DNA of 38,318 bases from DATKBT01 sp035546295 (GCA_035546295.1 DATKBT010000162.1:1-38318); one strand, 5' to 3'; shown: positions 8,595 to 18,957, numbered from the stretch's first letter. Made by a program: numbers and translations. The notes: generated by a model not told the origin, from the sequence alone.

Positions 8595-8645
8595 GGATTC
8601 CCGGGTCGTCTCCCTCCCAGACCGACCTCGATCGACCGGGAATCC
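8595..8645. promoter_or_regulatory. Inverted repeat in divergent promoter region
   Basis: GGATTCCCGGGTCG at 8595-8608 and CGACCGGGAATCC at 8633-8645 are complementary except for one unpaired base, separated by 24 bases. The region lies between divergent genes (8494 on minus, 8780 on plus). It could be a shared operator or a transcript hairpin; no regulator gene is nearby. Confidence 0.4.
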
Positions 8646-8779
8646 CCACATGGCCGAATTCCGCTCGAGCAGCCATCCTCGTCGCCGGGGGCTGCGCCGC
8701 TGAGCGTTCGAGCTCGTGAGGCGGCGTCCGGTCACCGGGGGCGGGCGCGTCGCGCCGGAGACGACCGGATGCCGTTGGC

Positions 8780-11445
8780 GTGAGCCGGGCGCGCCGGCTG
8801 TGCTGCTGGCTGCTGGGCGCCGGGTCCGGTCCGCGGTCAGCGGTGCTGGCGCTGCCCTACGGCGCGTACTTCGTCCTGCTCTCGGGGCTGTGCGCGATCG
8901 TCTATCAGGTCGCCTGGCTGCGCCAGCTCCGATTGATCTTCGGCGTGTCGACCGCGGCCAATGCGGCGGCGGTCGGCATCTTCATGGCCGGGCTCGGCGT
9001 CGGCGGTCTATGGCTGGGGCCGAGGGCCGATCGCTCGAAGCATCCGCTGCGGCTCTACGGCACGCTCGAGGTCGCGATCGCGGCCGCCGCGGCCCTGACG
9101 CCGCTTCTCGTGCTCGCGGCGCGCTCCCTGTACTTCGCCGCCGGCGGCACCCCGGCGCTGGGTGCGGTGGGCGGAGCCCTGGTGCAGATCCTGCTCTCGA
9201 TCCTGGTCCTGGGGCCGGCCACCGTGCTGATGGGCGGAACCCTGCCGGCGATCGCTCGCGCCGTCGAGCGCGACGCCGACGTCGGGCGGCGGGCGACCGC
9301 GATGCTCTACGGAGTCAACACCCTGGGCGCGGTGCTCGGCGCGCTGCTCGCCACCTTCGTCTGGATGGAGATGCTGGGGACCCGCCGGTTGATCTGGGGC
9401 GCCGCGGTGCTCAACCTGCTGGTCGGTCTCGCCGCCCACTCGCGCGCCGGCCGTCTCGAGCGGCACTCGGCCGAGTCCGAGCGCGCTCGCCGGCTCGGTG
9501 CTGGGCGCCCTGGTGCTGATCCCGTGGCTGGGAGCCCCCGCGCTCTGGCGGCTGGTCTGCCTGGCGCTGGGCGCGCGGCGCTCCTCGGCCTCGCCCTGCC
9601 GCCGCGCCCGTTCGATGCCGGGCGCGCTGCGACTGCCGCCGGCGCGACGGCGCTCGCCTGCGCTCTCCTCCTCCTGCCCGGACCCGGGCCGGCGTGGCGT
9701 CACGGCGGCATCGGCGGCGGACGGATGGCGATCTCCTTCGACAGCGAGAACAGCGTGCGGCGGGCATTCCGTCGGATCAGCTCGAGCCTGGCCTGGGAGG
9801 CGGAGGGGAGGGAGAGCTCGGTGGCGCTGTTCGACGACGACGGCTACGCCTTCTACGTCAACGGCATGAGCGACGGCAACGCGCGCGGAGACGCGCCGAC
9901 TGCGGTGATGGCTGGGCTGCTCGGCGCCGCCCTTCATCCCGACCCGCGGACCGCGCTGGTCATCGGTCTCGGCACCGGCTCGACCGCGGGTTGGCTGGCC
10001 GCCGTGCCCGGCATCGAGCGCGTCGACGTCTTCGAGCTCGAGCCGGAGGTGGTCGAGGTGGCGCGGGTCGCCGCCGATGCCAACCACGACGTGCTCGACG
10101 ATCCCAAGGTCGAGCTGCACTTCGGCGATGGACGGGAGCTGCTGCTGACCTCGAATCGCCGCTACGACGTCATCTACTCGAATCCCTCGAACCCCTACCG
10201 CGCCGGCGTCGCCAGTTTCTTCTCCCGCGACTTCTATCGCGAGGCGGCGCAACGTCTCGACGAGGGCGGGATCTTCGTCCAGTGGCTCCAGGGATACGAG
10301 GTCGACGCCGACGTCGTGCGCACCGCCTACGCCACTCTGTCGATGGTCTTCCCGTACGTCGAGACCTGGCGGAGCCACACCAGCGACATCCAGCTGGTGG
10401 CGACTCTCGAGCGTCCGGTGCACGACCTCGACCGTCTCGAGCGTCTTCTCGAGCAGGAGCCCTGGTCGGTCGCGATGCCCGCGGTGTGGGGGGTGAGCGG
10501 TCTCGAGGGCTTGCTGAGCGCCTACGTCGGCAGCCCGACCCTGACCCGTGGGCTGGTCGGCGCGAACCCCGAGGCGGTGAACACCGACGATCATCCGCTG
10601 ATCGAGTTCGGCTTCGCGCGCAACTCGGGGGTGCGCGGCAGGTTCCAGATCCGCGAGCTGCGCGAGGCGGCTCGCGGCTGGGACGCGATTCGCCCGGAGA
10701 CGCGCGGGCGCGACGTCGACTGGGAGCTGGTCGAAGAGCTGGCCGAGGCTCGTCTCGTCGCCTTCCGCTGGCGTCCCGATTCCGCGGAGGATGCGACGAG
10801 CCCCGCGGGTCTGCGGACCGAGGCGCGTCGCGCCTTCGTCGACCGCCGCTACCAGGACGCCGCCGCGTTCTGGGCTTCGCAGCCCGAGCCTCCCAGGTGC
10901 CGGATCGATCGGCTGGTGGCGCTGACCGGGCTCGCCATCGACGGCACTATGGACCCGGCGGGTGAGATCCTCGAGCTCGCCCGCGAGCAGCCGATCGAAG
11001 CCCTCGTCCTCCGGGCGTTCTCGGCCTTGGCAGCGGTGACCCCGAGGGGGCGGTCGACGGCCTGGCCGACGCCTACCTCGCCTATCGCCACGACCCGTGG
11101 CCCCACCGCCCCCTCATCCTCTACTCCCTCGAGACCGCCACGCGGATCGCGGCGCTCGAGCCCGAGCTCGGCAGGCGGCTGTGGGACGCGCTCGAGCTCC
11201 CATTCGCGGCCCATGTCCTCGATCACGAGCGCCTGCGCACGCGCGTCGGGCTGGCGCGCGCGATCGACTTCGAGCGGCTCTGTGTCGAGGCCTATCGGGA
11301 GCTCGAGCCGTACCCGCCCTGGGAGGCCGAGCTGCTCGAGGGCCGGGCGCTCTGCTACGAGGCGGCCCGCGACGAGCGAGCGACCCGCGCCCGCATGGAG
11401 CTCATGGAGTACGGCCTGGCGGAGCCGGCGCCGCTGTTGCGGTAG
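8780..11445 (+). CDS. Membrane-anchored spermidine-synthase-like protein, frameshifted
   Basis: This is the fused 'MFS transporter/spermidine synthase' type. An N-terminal membrane region of about six helices (residues 20-215) includes the GTLPAIARAV and NTLGAVLGALLA motifs. A cytosolic Rossmann methyltransferase-like domain follows, with the nucleoside-binding ALVIGLGTGSTAGWLA motif, VDVFELEPEV and NPSNPYRAG. Spermidine synthase activity is not assured; many such proteins are of unknown function. The frame beginning at 8780 runs on to 11479, but near 11035 sensible coding moves to the -1 frame (GDPEGAVDGLADAYLAYRHDP and onward) and ends at TAG 11443-11445. One missing base at about 11035 explains it. 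A second disturbance lies at 9440-9575, where a hydrophobic segment (ALAGSVLGALVLIPWLG) is read in another frame. The gene is either decaying or misassembled. The GTG start has no clear ribosome site. Confidence 0.72.
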
Positions 11446-11455
11446 CGGCGCCGGA

Positions 11456-12808
11456 TCAGGAGGCGGGGCGAGCGGCTGACCGACAGCCGGCGATGCTTTC
11501 GCGCAGTGCCGGGAACCGCACCGCCAGGGTCAGCGCCCGGACGATCACGTAGACGATGAACGCGATCCACAGGCCGCGGTTGCCGAGGCGGCCGGCGAGC
11601 GGCCACCAGGCGGCGAGGAAGAGCAGCAACGAGAGGATCGAGGCGTTGCGCATGTCGCGGGTGCGGGTGGCGCCGATGAAGATGCCGTCGAGCTGGAACG
11701 CTGCGAACGAGACCAGCACGTAACCGGCGGCGAAGGGGAGGTGGCGGGTGGCCGCCTCGCGCACCGGCTCGAGGTCGGTGAGGCCGTGAACGATCGGCCG
11801 GCCGAGCACCAAGAACCCGGCCGCGAGCACGACCGCGGTCACGGCGGCGAGCTCGGTCGTGCGCTTGACCGCGGCGTCGAAGGCGTCGAGCCGACGAGCG
11901 CCGATCGCGGCTCCGACCAGCGACTCGCTCGCGAACGCGTAGCCGTCGAGGAAGAACGCCGCGAACGAGACGAGCTGCAGGAGCACGTGGTTGGCCGCGA
12001 GCAGCGTGTCGCCGAAACGCGCGCTCTGGTCGGTGAACCAGGCGAAGCCGAGCAGGAGGAAGAGCGTGCGGATCATGATGTCGGCGTTGGCCGAGAGCGT
12101 GCTCACGAGGCGCCTCAGGTCGCGCACGCGGCTCAGGGGCCACATCGGCTCGTCGTCTCTGTGGCGCGCTCTCAGCAGGCGCACAGCCAGCGCCAGCGCC
12201 AGCAGGAGAGTCGACCACTCTGCGATGAGGGTCCCCAGCGCGATGCCCCGGACACCCCAGCCGAGGACGCCCGCGAACAGCACGTCGAGCGCGATGTTGA
12301 GGCCATTGAGGACGAGCTGCACGATGAGCAGGAGCCGGCTGGTTCCGAGACCGACGAACAACCCGAGGATCGCGAAGGTGGCGAGCGTCGCCGGCGCTCC
12401 CCAGATGCGGATCGAGAAGTAGCCCCGGGCCAGCGCCTCGACCTCTTCACTGCCATGCAGGAGACGGAAGGCGACCAGGGCGACCGGGATCTGGAGCGCG
12501 ATCAGCGCCAGACCGAGGGCGAGGGCCAGCAGGAGCGCGCGAGCCAGCGCCGCCCGCACCTCCGGCTCGTCGCCGGCGCCGGAGGCCTGGGCGGTGAACC
12601 CGGTGGTTCCCATCCGCAGGAAGCCGAAGCTCCAGTAGAGGAACGAGAACAGCAGCGCGCCCAGCGCGATCGCGCCGAGCCCGGCGGTCCGTCCGGTGCG
12701 TCCGATGACGGCGGTGTCGGCGAGGCCGAGCAGCGGGACGGCGGCGTTGGCGAGGACGATCGGCCAGGCGATGCGCGCCACACGGGCACGGGTGGTGGGG
12801 GTGGTCAT
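11456..12808 (-). CDS. MATE family (DinF-like) efflux transporter
   Basis: A 450-residue polytopic inner-membrane transporter with the twelve-helix MATE layout in two halves. The N-terminal half begins IAWPIVLANAAVPLLGLADTAVIGR, with the conserved Asp of helix 1 in LADTAVIG. The C-terminal half shows the family motif FFLDGYAFASESLVGAAIG, characteristic of the DinF branch. It likely exports cationic or organic compounds using a Na+ or H+ gradient; the substrate is unknown. The ATG at 12808 is chosen over the upstream in-frame start at 12970 because GAGGCGG precedes it and the upstream 54 residues are low-complexity and family-foreign. Its 3' end lies only ten bases from the convergent gene's stop at 11445. 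Confidence 0.93.
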   Translation of the reverse strand: MTTPTTRARVARIAWPIVLANAAVPLLGLADTAVIGRTGRTAGLGAIALGALLFSFLYWSFGFLRMGTTGFTAQASGAGDEPEVRAALARALLLALALGLALIALQIPVALVAFRLLHGSEEVEALARGYFSIRIWGAPATLATFAILGLFVGLGTSRLLLIVQLVLNGLNIALDVLFAGVLGWGVRGIALGTLIAEWSTLLLALALAVRLLRARHRDDEPMWPLSRVRDLRRLVSTLSANADIMIRTLFLLLGFAWFTDQSARFGDTLLAANHVLLQLVSFAAFFLDGYAFASESLVGAAIGARRLDAFDAAVKRTTELAAVTAVVLAAGFLVLGRPIVHGLTDLEPVREAATRHLPFAAGYVLVSFAAFQLDGIFIGATRTRDMRNASILSLLLFLAAWWPLAGRLGNRGLWIAFIVYVIVRALTLAVRFPALRESIAGCRSAARPAS

Positions 12809-13162
12809 CCGCCTCGGGGCTCCGGTCGATGGAGCGTTCGGCAGCAGCTGGTTCGGCTGGCGCCGTCGGGCAACGCAGCCGGTCTCGGCGGGGAGCTTGG
12901 CATCTCGATCGGGTGCGCGAGATGGCGCGAGCACGAGCCGTGCGGATTCCGAGAGGCGGTGGCGCTCCACGTCACCCCCACGCAGCGAGGGCGCGCGCCT
13001 CGGCCGTCCGTGCGCCAGCCGGTCGTGCCGCCCGACCAGACCGAGCCCGGTCTCGGTCTACTGGCCGCCGCGCACCGGCCAGATGCGCTCCTGTCCTCCC
13101 AGCGAGAACGTCGAGAGACCTGAGGGCGATTCGCCGAGTTGGGTCGGCGCGACGGGCCGGTC
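12809..13162. other. Gene-free gap between leuD and the MATE gene
   Basis: This 354-bp gap contains no convincing ORF. It holds two adjacent hairpins (13039-13082) that lie downstream of leuD, and presumably the promoter of the MATE gene, for which I see no good -10/-35 match. Confidence 0.5.
13039..13082 (-). terminator. Tandem hairpins downstream of leuD
   Basis: Reading in the operon direction, CTGGCC/GGCCAG (13061-13066 with 13077-13082, 10-nt loop) is followed by GACCGAG/CTCGGTC (13039-13045 with 13052-13058, 6-nt loop). Both stems are perfect. They lie about 80 bases past leuD and could end the ilv/leu transcript. There is no U-tract. Confidence 0.4.
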
Positions 13163-13765
13163 TCAGCCGGCGGTCGCCTGCGCTCGCTCCCACGCCTCGA
13201 TCTCGGGCAGGCGGTCGAGCAGGTAGCCGAGCGGATCGACGCCGTCGAGCAGGCAGCGCCGTGCGAAGGGGTCGATCTCGAACGAGACCGTCGAGCCGTC
13301 GGGCAGCGCCACGGTGCGCGTCTCGAGGTCGATCGCGACGCGGATCGTCGGGTCCTCGGCGACGGCCGCGAACAGGCGCTCCGAGGCCGCCGGGTCGAGC
13401 TCGACGACCAGCAGCCCGTTCTTGAGCGCGTTGCTTCGGAAGATGTCGGCGAAGCCGGTCGACAGCACGGCGCGGAAGCCGCCGGCGAGCAGCGCCCAGG
13501 GCGCGTGCTCGCGCGAGCTGCCGCAGCCGAAGTTATCTCCGGCGAGCAGGATCGTCGCGCCTTCGTGCTCGGGGCGGTTGAGCACGAAGCTCGGGTCAGG
13601 ATCGCCGACGCGGCCGTTCCTCCACCGCCAGTTGGCGAACAGCCCCTCCCCGAGCCCTGCCTTGTCGATCACCTTGAGGTAGGTGGCGGGGATGATCTGG
13701 TCAGTGTCGACGTTGACGTGGGGCAGCGGCGCGACGCGCCCCTCGATGATCCGAATCCGTTCCAT
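13163..13765 (-). CDS. leuD: 3-isopropylmalate dehydratase small subunit
   Basis: A 200-residue LeuD, the swivelling domain of isopropylmalate isomerase, which with LeuC interconverts 2- and 3-isopropylmalate in leucine synthesis. Family signatures are seen: VNVDTDQIIPATYLK near the N-terminus, and the active-site segment GDNFGCGSSREHAPWAL in the middle, followed by ADIFRSNALKNGLL. Length matches the usual 190-210. The ATG at 13765 has GGAG about six bases upstream. It is the last gene of the ilv/leu run, 65 bases after leuC; that gap contains an 18-bp repeat and a 13-bp tandem duplication. leuB, which usually accompanies these genes, is absent from the window. Confidence 0.97.
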   Translation of the reverse strand: MERIRIIEGRVAPLPHVNVDTDQIIPATYLKVIDKAGLGEGLFANWRWRNGRVGDPDPSFVLNRPEHEGATILLAGDNFGCGSSREHAPWALLAGGFRAVLSTGFADIFRSNALKNGLLVVELDPAASERLFAAVAEDPTIRVAIDLETRTVALPDGSTVSFEIDPFARRCLLDGVDPLGYLLDRLPEIEAWERAQATAG

Positions 13766-13774
13766 GCCAACTCC

Positions 13775-13800
13775 CCGATCTCCGTGTCCGATCTCCGTGT
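13775..13800 (+). repeat. 13-bp tandem duplication between leuC and leuD
   Basis: CCGATCTCCGTGT occurs twice head to tail at 13775-13787 and 13788-13800, immediately next to the 18-bp repeat at 13809. Confidence 0.8.
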
Positions 13801-13808
13801 CCGAGTTA

Positions 13809-13826
13809 GGTACCTGTCCCCGATCT
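13809..13826 (-). repeat. 18-bp repeat AGATCGGGGACAGGTACC, inverted copy
   Basis: On the plus strand this reads GGTACCTGTCCCCGATCT, the exact reverse complement of the copies at 17168-17185 and 17199-17216. It sits five bases beyond the leuC stop. GGGGACAGGTACC-like sequences resemble bacterial REP-type intergenic repeats; that comparison is from memory and not searched. Confidence 0.8.
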
Positions 13827-13830
13827 CGGG

Positions 13831-15267
13831 TTACAGGATCTCGCGGACGTCGGCGATGTGGCCGGCGACCGCGCTGGCTGCGGCGGTGAGGGGCGAGGCG
13901 AGGAAGGTGCGTCCCCCCGGTCCCTGGCGACCCTCGAAGTTGCGGTTGGTGGTCGAGACCGCGTACTGACCCGGCTCGAGGCGATCCTGGTTCATGGCCA
14001 GGCACATCGAGCAGCCCGCCTCCCGCCACTCGGCGCCGGCGGCGCGGAAGACGTCGGCGAGGCCGGTCTCCTCGGCGCGGCGCTTGACCTGCTGGGACCC
14101 CGGGACCACCAGCATGCGGACGCCAGGGGCGACTCGCCGCCCGTCGAGCACGCGCGCCGCCGCCTCGAGGTCGGAGTAGCGCGAGTTGGTGCAGCTGCCG
14201 ACGAACACGACGTCGATCTTGCGCCCGAGCACGGGCTCGCCCGCCCGGAGGTCCATGTAGCCGAGTGCCTTGGCGAGCGCCGGGCGTCGGCTCTCCTCGC
14301 ATTCGGCGAGCACCGGGACCCGGCCGTGGATCGGGATCGCCATTCCCGGGTTGGTGCCCCAGGTGATCATGGGCTCGATCGCGGCACCGTCGAGAACGAC
14401 CTCGCGGTCGTAGCGCGCTCCCGGATCGGAGGGGAGCTCCCTCCACCGCTCGAGCGCGGCTTGCCATTCGGCGCCGGTCGGGGCGTGGGGCCTCCCCTCG
14501 AGCCAGGCGAAGGTGGTCTCGTCGGGGGCGATCATGCCGGCGCGCGCGCCCCCCTCGATCGACATGTTGCAGACCGTCATCCGCCCCTCCATGTCGAGCG
14601 TGCGGATCGCCTCGCCGGTGTACTCGAAGACGCAGCCGGTGCCGCCCTCGATTCCGATCTCGGCGATCACGGCCAGGATCAGGTCCTTGGCCGAGACCAG
14701 CGGTCCGAGCCGGCCGTCGACGCGCACCTCGAAGGTCTTCGGCCGGTGCTGAACCAGGCACTGGGTGGCGAGCACGTGGCCGACCTCGGAGGTGCCGATG
14801 CCGAAGGCGAGAGCGCCGAAGGCGCCGTGGGTCGAGGTGTGGCTGTCGCCGCAGACGATCGTCATCCCTGGCTGCGTCAGCCCGAGCTCGGGACCCATCA
14901 CGTGGACGATCCCCTGGTGCTCGCTGCCCAGAGCGTGCAGGGGGATGCCGTGCCGTCGGCAGTTCTCCTCGAGCCGGTCGAGCTGGGCGGCGCCGGCGGC
15001 GTCGATCACGCGCAGCCTCTCGCGAGTGATCCCCGGCTCGGTCGGTGTGGAGTGGTCCATGGTGGCCACGGTCCGGTCGGGGCGGCGCACCCTCAGGCCG
15101 CGGCGCTCGAGCTCTGTGAACGCCTGCGGCGAGGTGACCTCGTGCACGAGGTGGAGGTCGATGGCGAGCACTGCGGGCATGCCGGGCTCGCCGGGCGTAT
15201 CCGGTCCGCCGGGCGGAATGACCACGTGGCGGTCCCAGATCTTCTGGAAGAGGGTGCGGGGGGTCAT
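13831..15267 (-). CDS. leuC: 3-isopropylmalate dehydratase large subunit
   Basis: A 478-residue aconitase-superfamily enzyme, the Fe-S subunit of isopropylmalate isomerase. N-terminal MTPRTLFQKIWDRH is standard. VCGDSHTSTHGAFGALAFGIG is the substrate/active-site signature. The three [4Fe-4S] cysteines are visible, one in FVGSCTNSRYSDL and two in the AGCSMCLAMN segment near the C-terminus. Length is normal (about 465-480). The ATG at 15267 is chosen because it begins the conserved N-terminus; no clear Shine-Dalgarno precedes it, so translation may depend on coupling or leader structure. It is 124 bases downstream of leuA and 65 upstream of leuD. Confidence 0.97.
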   Translation of the reverse strand: MTPRTLFQKIWDRHVVIPPGGPDTPGEPGMPAVLAIDLHLVHEVTSPQAFTELERRGLRVRRPDRTVATMDHSTPTEPGITRERLRVIDAAGAAQLDRLEENCRRHGIPLHALGSEHQGIVHVMGPELGLTQPGMTIVCGDSHTSTHGAFGALAFGIGTSEVGHVLATQCLVQHRPKTFEVRVDGRLGPLVSAKDLILAVIAEIGIEGGTGCVFEYTGEAIRTLDMEGRMTVCNMSIEGGARAGMIAPDETTFAWLEGRPHAPTGAEWQAALERWRELPSDPGARYDREVVLDGAAIEPMITWGTNPGMAIPIHGRVPVLAECEESRRPALAKALGYMDLRAGEPVLGRKIDVVFVGSCTNSRYSDLEAAARVLDGRRVAPGVRMLVVPGSQQVKRRAEETGLADVFRAAGAEWREAGCSMCLAMNQDRLEPGQYAVSTTNRNFEGRQGPGGRTFLASPLTAAASAVAGHIADVREIL

Positions 15268-15353
15268 CGGGTTCGGTCGGGTAGGCGGCGCCGGATCCTT
15301 CCGGAATCCGAGCGATGGTGCAGAACCGAGGGAACGTTCCGGCGTCGCCCTCT

Positions 15354-15371
15354 GCCGACCGGGAGGTCGGC
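15354..15371 (-). terminator. Hairpin in the leuA-leuC gap
   Basis: GCCGACC at 15354-15360 pairs perfectly with GGTCGGC at 15365-15371 around a GGGA loop, about 20 bases beyond the leuA stop in the operon direction. It may be a partial terminator or an mRNA processing/stability element. No U-tract. Confidence 0.35.
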
Positions 15372-15391
15372 GGCCACGAGGAACGAGGTCG

Positions 15392-17017
<1,626 letters not shown>

Positions 17018-17100
17018 GGCTCACCTCCGGTGTGCTGGGTAGCACACCTGCGGCTCGCTGATTTCTCCCGGCTCCATGCGCCTTCGGCGCGTCGCCGGGC
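17018..17100 (-). promoter_or_regulatory. Structured leader upstream of leuA
   Basis: In the leuA direction, an outer GCCCGGC...GCCGGG stem encloses an inner GCGCC-GAA-GGCGC hairpin (about 17067-17100). Then an 8-bp perfect hairpin, GGTGTGCT/AGCACACC with loop ACCC (17029-17036 with 17041-17048), abuts the GGAGGT ribosome site at about 17023-17028. This could modulate leuA initiation or terminate readthrough from ilvC. I recognise no known riboswitch class and no Leu-rich peptide here. Confidence 0.45.
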
Positions 17101-17167
17101 AACAGCCGTAGAACCGCGTTGTCGTGTTGGCGCGAGGCTCCTCTGGTACGAGACGGATCACGGTCGG

Positions 17168-17216
17168 AGATCGGGGACAGGTACCTATCTGCGGGGGGAG
17201 ATCGGGGACAGGTACC
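17168..17216 (+). repeat. Two direct copies of the 18-bp repeat AGATCGGGGACAGGTACC
   Basis: Perfect copies lie at 17168-17185 and 17199-17216, separated by 13 bases, and a third inverted perfect copy lies at 13809-13826. The second copy ends four bases from the ilvC stop. The 18-mer contains the GGTACC palindrome at its end, so inverted copies could pair in the same transcript. No transposase is nearby. Confidence 0.85.
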
Positions 17217-17220
17217 GATC

Positions 17221-18288
17221 TCACACGTTCTCGGCGATCTGCTCGGTCTGCTCCTCCTTGGGCTCGACTTCGCCGGCCCCGGCGCCGGCGACCTCTTTGG
17301 CGTCGAGGAACGGCATCATCCGGCGCAGCTTGCGGCCGACGACCTCGATCGGGTGGGAGTGCTCGGCCCGCCGCCGGCCTTCGAAGCTGGGCCGCCCCTG
17401 CTCGTTCTCGAGGATCCAACGTTGGGCGTACTCGCCGCTCCTGATGTCGTCGAGGATGCCGTCCATCGCCGCGAGCGCGTGGTCGTCGACGATCCGGTTG
17501 CCGGCCTCGTAGCCGCCATGCTCGGCGGTGTCGGAGACGCTGTACCACATGTAGGAGAGCCCACCCTGATACATCAGGTCGACGATCAGCTTGAGCTCGT
17601 GGAGGCACTCGAAGTAGGCGACCTCGGGCTGGTAACCCGCCGCCGTCAGCTTCTCGAAGCCGGCGCGCACGAGCGCCGAAGCGCCGCCGCACAAGACGAC
17701 CTGCTCGCCGAACAGGTCGGTCTCGGTCTCCTCGGCGAAGGTGGTCTCGATGACCCCGGCGCGGGTGCAGCCGATCGCCTTGGCGTAGGCGAGGGCGTGC
17801 TCGAGCGCCTTGCCGGTCGCGTTCTGCTCGACCGCGACCAGCCCCGGCGTGCCGGCGCCCTCGAGGAACACCTCGCGCACCCGATGCCCGGGAGCCTTGG
17901 GGGCGACCAGCGACACGTCGACGTTGTCGGGAGGCGCGATCTGTCCGTAGCGGACGTTGAAGCCGTGCGCGAACATCAGGGTCTTGCCGGCCCGCAGCTT
18001 CGGCGCCACGTGCTCGTCGTACAGAGCCTTCTGCACGTGATCGGGGGCCAGGACCATGACCACGTCGGCGCGCTCGGTGGCCTCGCTCACCGGCAGCACC
18101 TCGAAGCCGTCGGCGCGCGCGGTCTCGGCGCTCCGGCTGCCTTCGTGCAGGCCGACGACGACGTCGACCCCCGAGTCGCGGAGGTTCTGGGCGTGGGCGT
18201 GTCCCTGCGAGCCGTAGCCGACGATCGCGACGGTGCGGCCGATGACGCCGGCCAGGTCGGCGTCCTGGTCGTAGTAGATCTTTGCCAT
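17221..18288 (-). CDS. ilvC: Ketol-acid reductoisomerase, class I
   Basis: A 355-residue enzyme that isomerises and reduces acetolactate or acetohydroxybutyrate using NADPH and Mg2+. The Rossmann fingerprint GYGSQGHAHAQNLRDSG lies near residues 25-41. The knotted C-terminal domain carries metal ligands in GVIETTFAEETETDLFGEQ and the CHELK-like segment FECLHELKLIVDL. The length and single knotted domain mark class I, with an acidic tail (EVEPKEEQTEQIAENV) some 15 residues longer than usual. The ATG lies just below a (GA)13 tract that is the only purine-rich candidate ribosome-binding sequence. It is 123 bases from ilvN and 203 from leuA. Confidence 0.97.
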   Translation of the reverse strand: MAKIYYDQDADLAGVIGRTVAIVGYGSQGHAHAQNLRDSGVDVVVGLHEGSRSAETARADGFEVLPVSEATERADVVMVLAPDHVQKALYDEHVAPKLRAGKTLMFAHGFNVRYGQIAPPDNVDVSLVAPKAPGHRVREVFLEGAGTPGLVAVEQNATGKALEHALAYAKAIGCTRAGVIETTFAEETETDLFGEQVVLCGGASALVRAGFEKLTAAGYQPEVAYFECLHELKLIVDLMYQGGLSYMWYSVSDTAEHGGYEAGNRIVDDHALAAMDGILDDIRSGEYAQRWILENEQGRPSFEGRRRAEHSHPIEVVGRKLRRMMPFLDAKEVAGAGAGEVEPKEEQTEQIAENV

Positions 18289-18296
18289 GGTCGATG

Positions 18297-18322
18297 CTCT
18301 CTCTCTCTCTCTCTCTCTCTCT
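18297..18322 (+). repeat. (CT)13 dinucleotide microsatellite over the ilvC ribosome-binding region
   Basis: Thirteen uninterrupted CT units on the plus strand read as (GA)13 in the ilvC transcript, ending eight bases before its ATG. A further CT/GT-rich stretch continues to about 18360. The run overlaps where the Shine-Dalgarno should be, and no other purine-rich site is present. Confidence 0.9.
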
Positions 18323-18411
18323 GTGTCTCTGTCTACTGTGCTCTTTGCTCTGCTCTGTGCGCTTCCGCGCTCGACGGATCGTGCGTTCGGCGAAGCGATC
18401 GTGAGGCTGGC

Positions 18412-18957
18412 CTAGAGCACGCTCTTGCGCCCGGCGGCGAACGCTTCGTTGGGTTGGTAGCCGTGGTCCTTCAGGGTGTGGTCGCCGCGACCCATCGCGA
18501 CCACGCCGGTGCGCACCATCTCGACGATGCCGTAGGGGCGCAGCAGCTCCGCGAGGTTCTCGAGCTTGCGCTCCTCGCCGGTGGCCTCGAGGATCATCGA
18601 GTCCGGCGACACGTCGATGACGCGGGCGCGGAAGATGTCGCACAGCTCGGTGATCTCGCGGCGCTGATCGGCGCTCGCTCGCACCTTGAGGAGGGCGAGG
18701 TCGCGGATCACGGTCGGCTTGTCGGTGAGGTGCTCGACCGAGATGACGTTGACCAGCTTGTAGAGGTTCGCCTCGACCCGGTCCGCCTCCTCGTTGCTGC
18801 CTTCCATCACCATCGTGATGCGCGAGATGTCGTCTTTCTGAGTGCGGCCGACGGTCAGCGAGTCGATGTTGAAGTTGCGCCGCCGGAACAGGTTGAGCAC
18901 CCGGACCAGGACGCCGGGGCGGTTCTCGACCAGCGCGCACAAGGTGTGGCGTGGCAT
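18412..18957 (-). CDS. ilvN: Acetolactate synthase small (regulatory) subunit
   Basis: A 181-residue regulatory subunit (also named IlvH) that activates IlvB and confers valine feedback inhibition. The N-terminal ACT domain covers about residues 4-75: HTLCALVENRPGVLVRVLNL, then NFNIDSLTVG, then SRITMVMEG. The C-terminal ACT-like domain includes LALLKVRA and SMILEATGEERKLENL. The ATG overlaps the ilvB stop by one base (TGATG), giving tight coupling that fits the needed stoichiometry. Length is at the upper end of the family because of a 15-residue tail. Confidence 0.96.
   Translation of the reverse strand: MPRHTLCALVENRPGVLVRVLNLFRRRNFNIDSLTVGRTQKDDISRITMVMEGSNEEADRVEANLYKLVNVISVEHLTDKPTVIRDLALLKVRASADQRREITELCDIFRARVIDVSPDSMILEATGEERKLENLAELLRPYGIVEMVRTGVVAMGRGDHTLKDHGYQPNEAFAAGRKSVL

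Noticed and set aside
8491..8780. Small ORFs in the divergent gap before the spermidine-synthase-like gene
   Set aside because: Short, mutually overlapping frames with no family pattern or ribosome site.
17100..17140. T-box-like TAGAACCGCG on the plus strand near leuA
   Set aside because: It is antisense to the leuA transcript, and no specifier loop or terminator pair lies around it.
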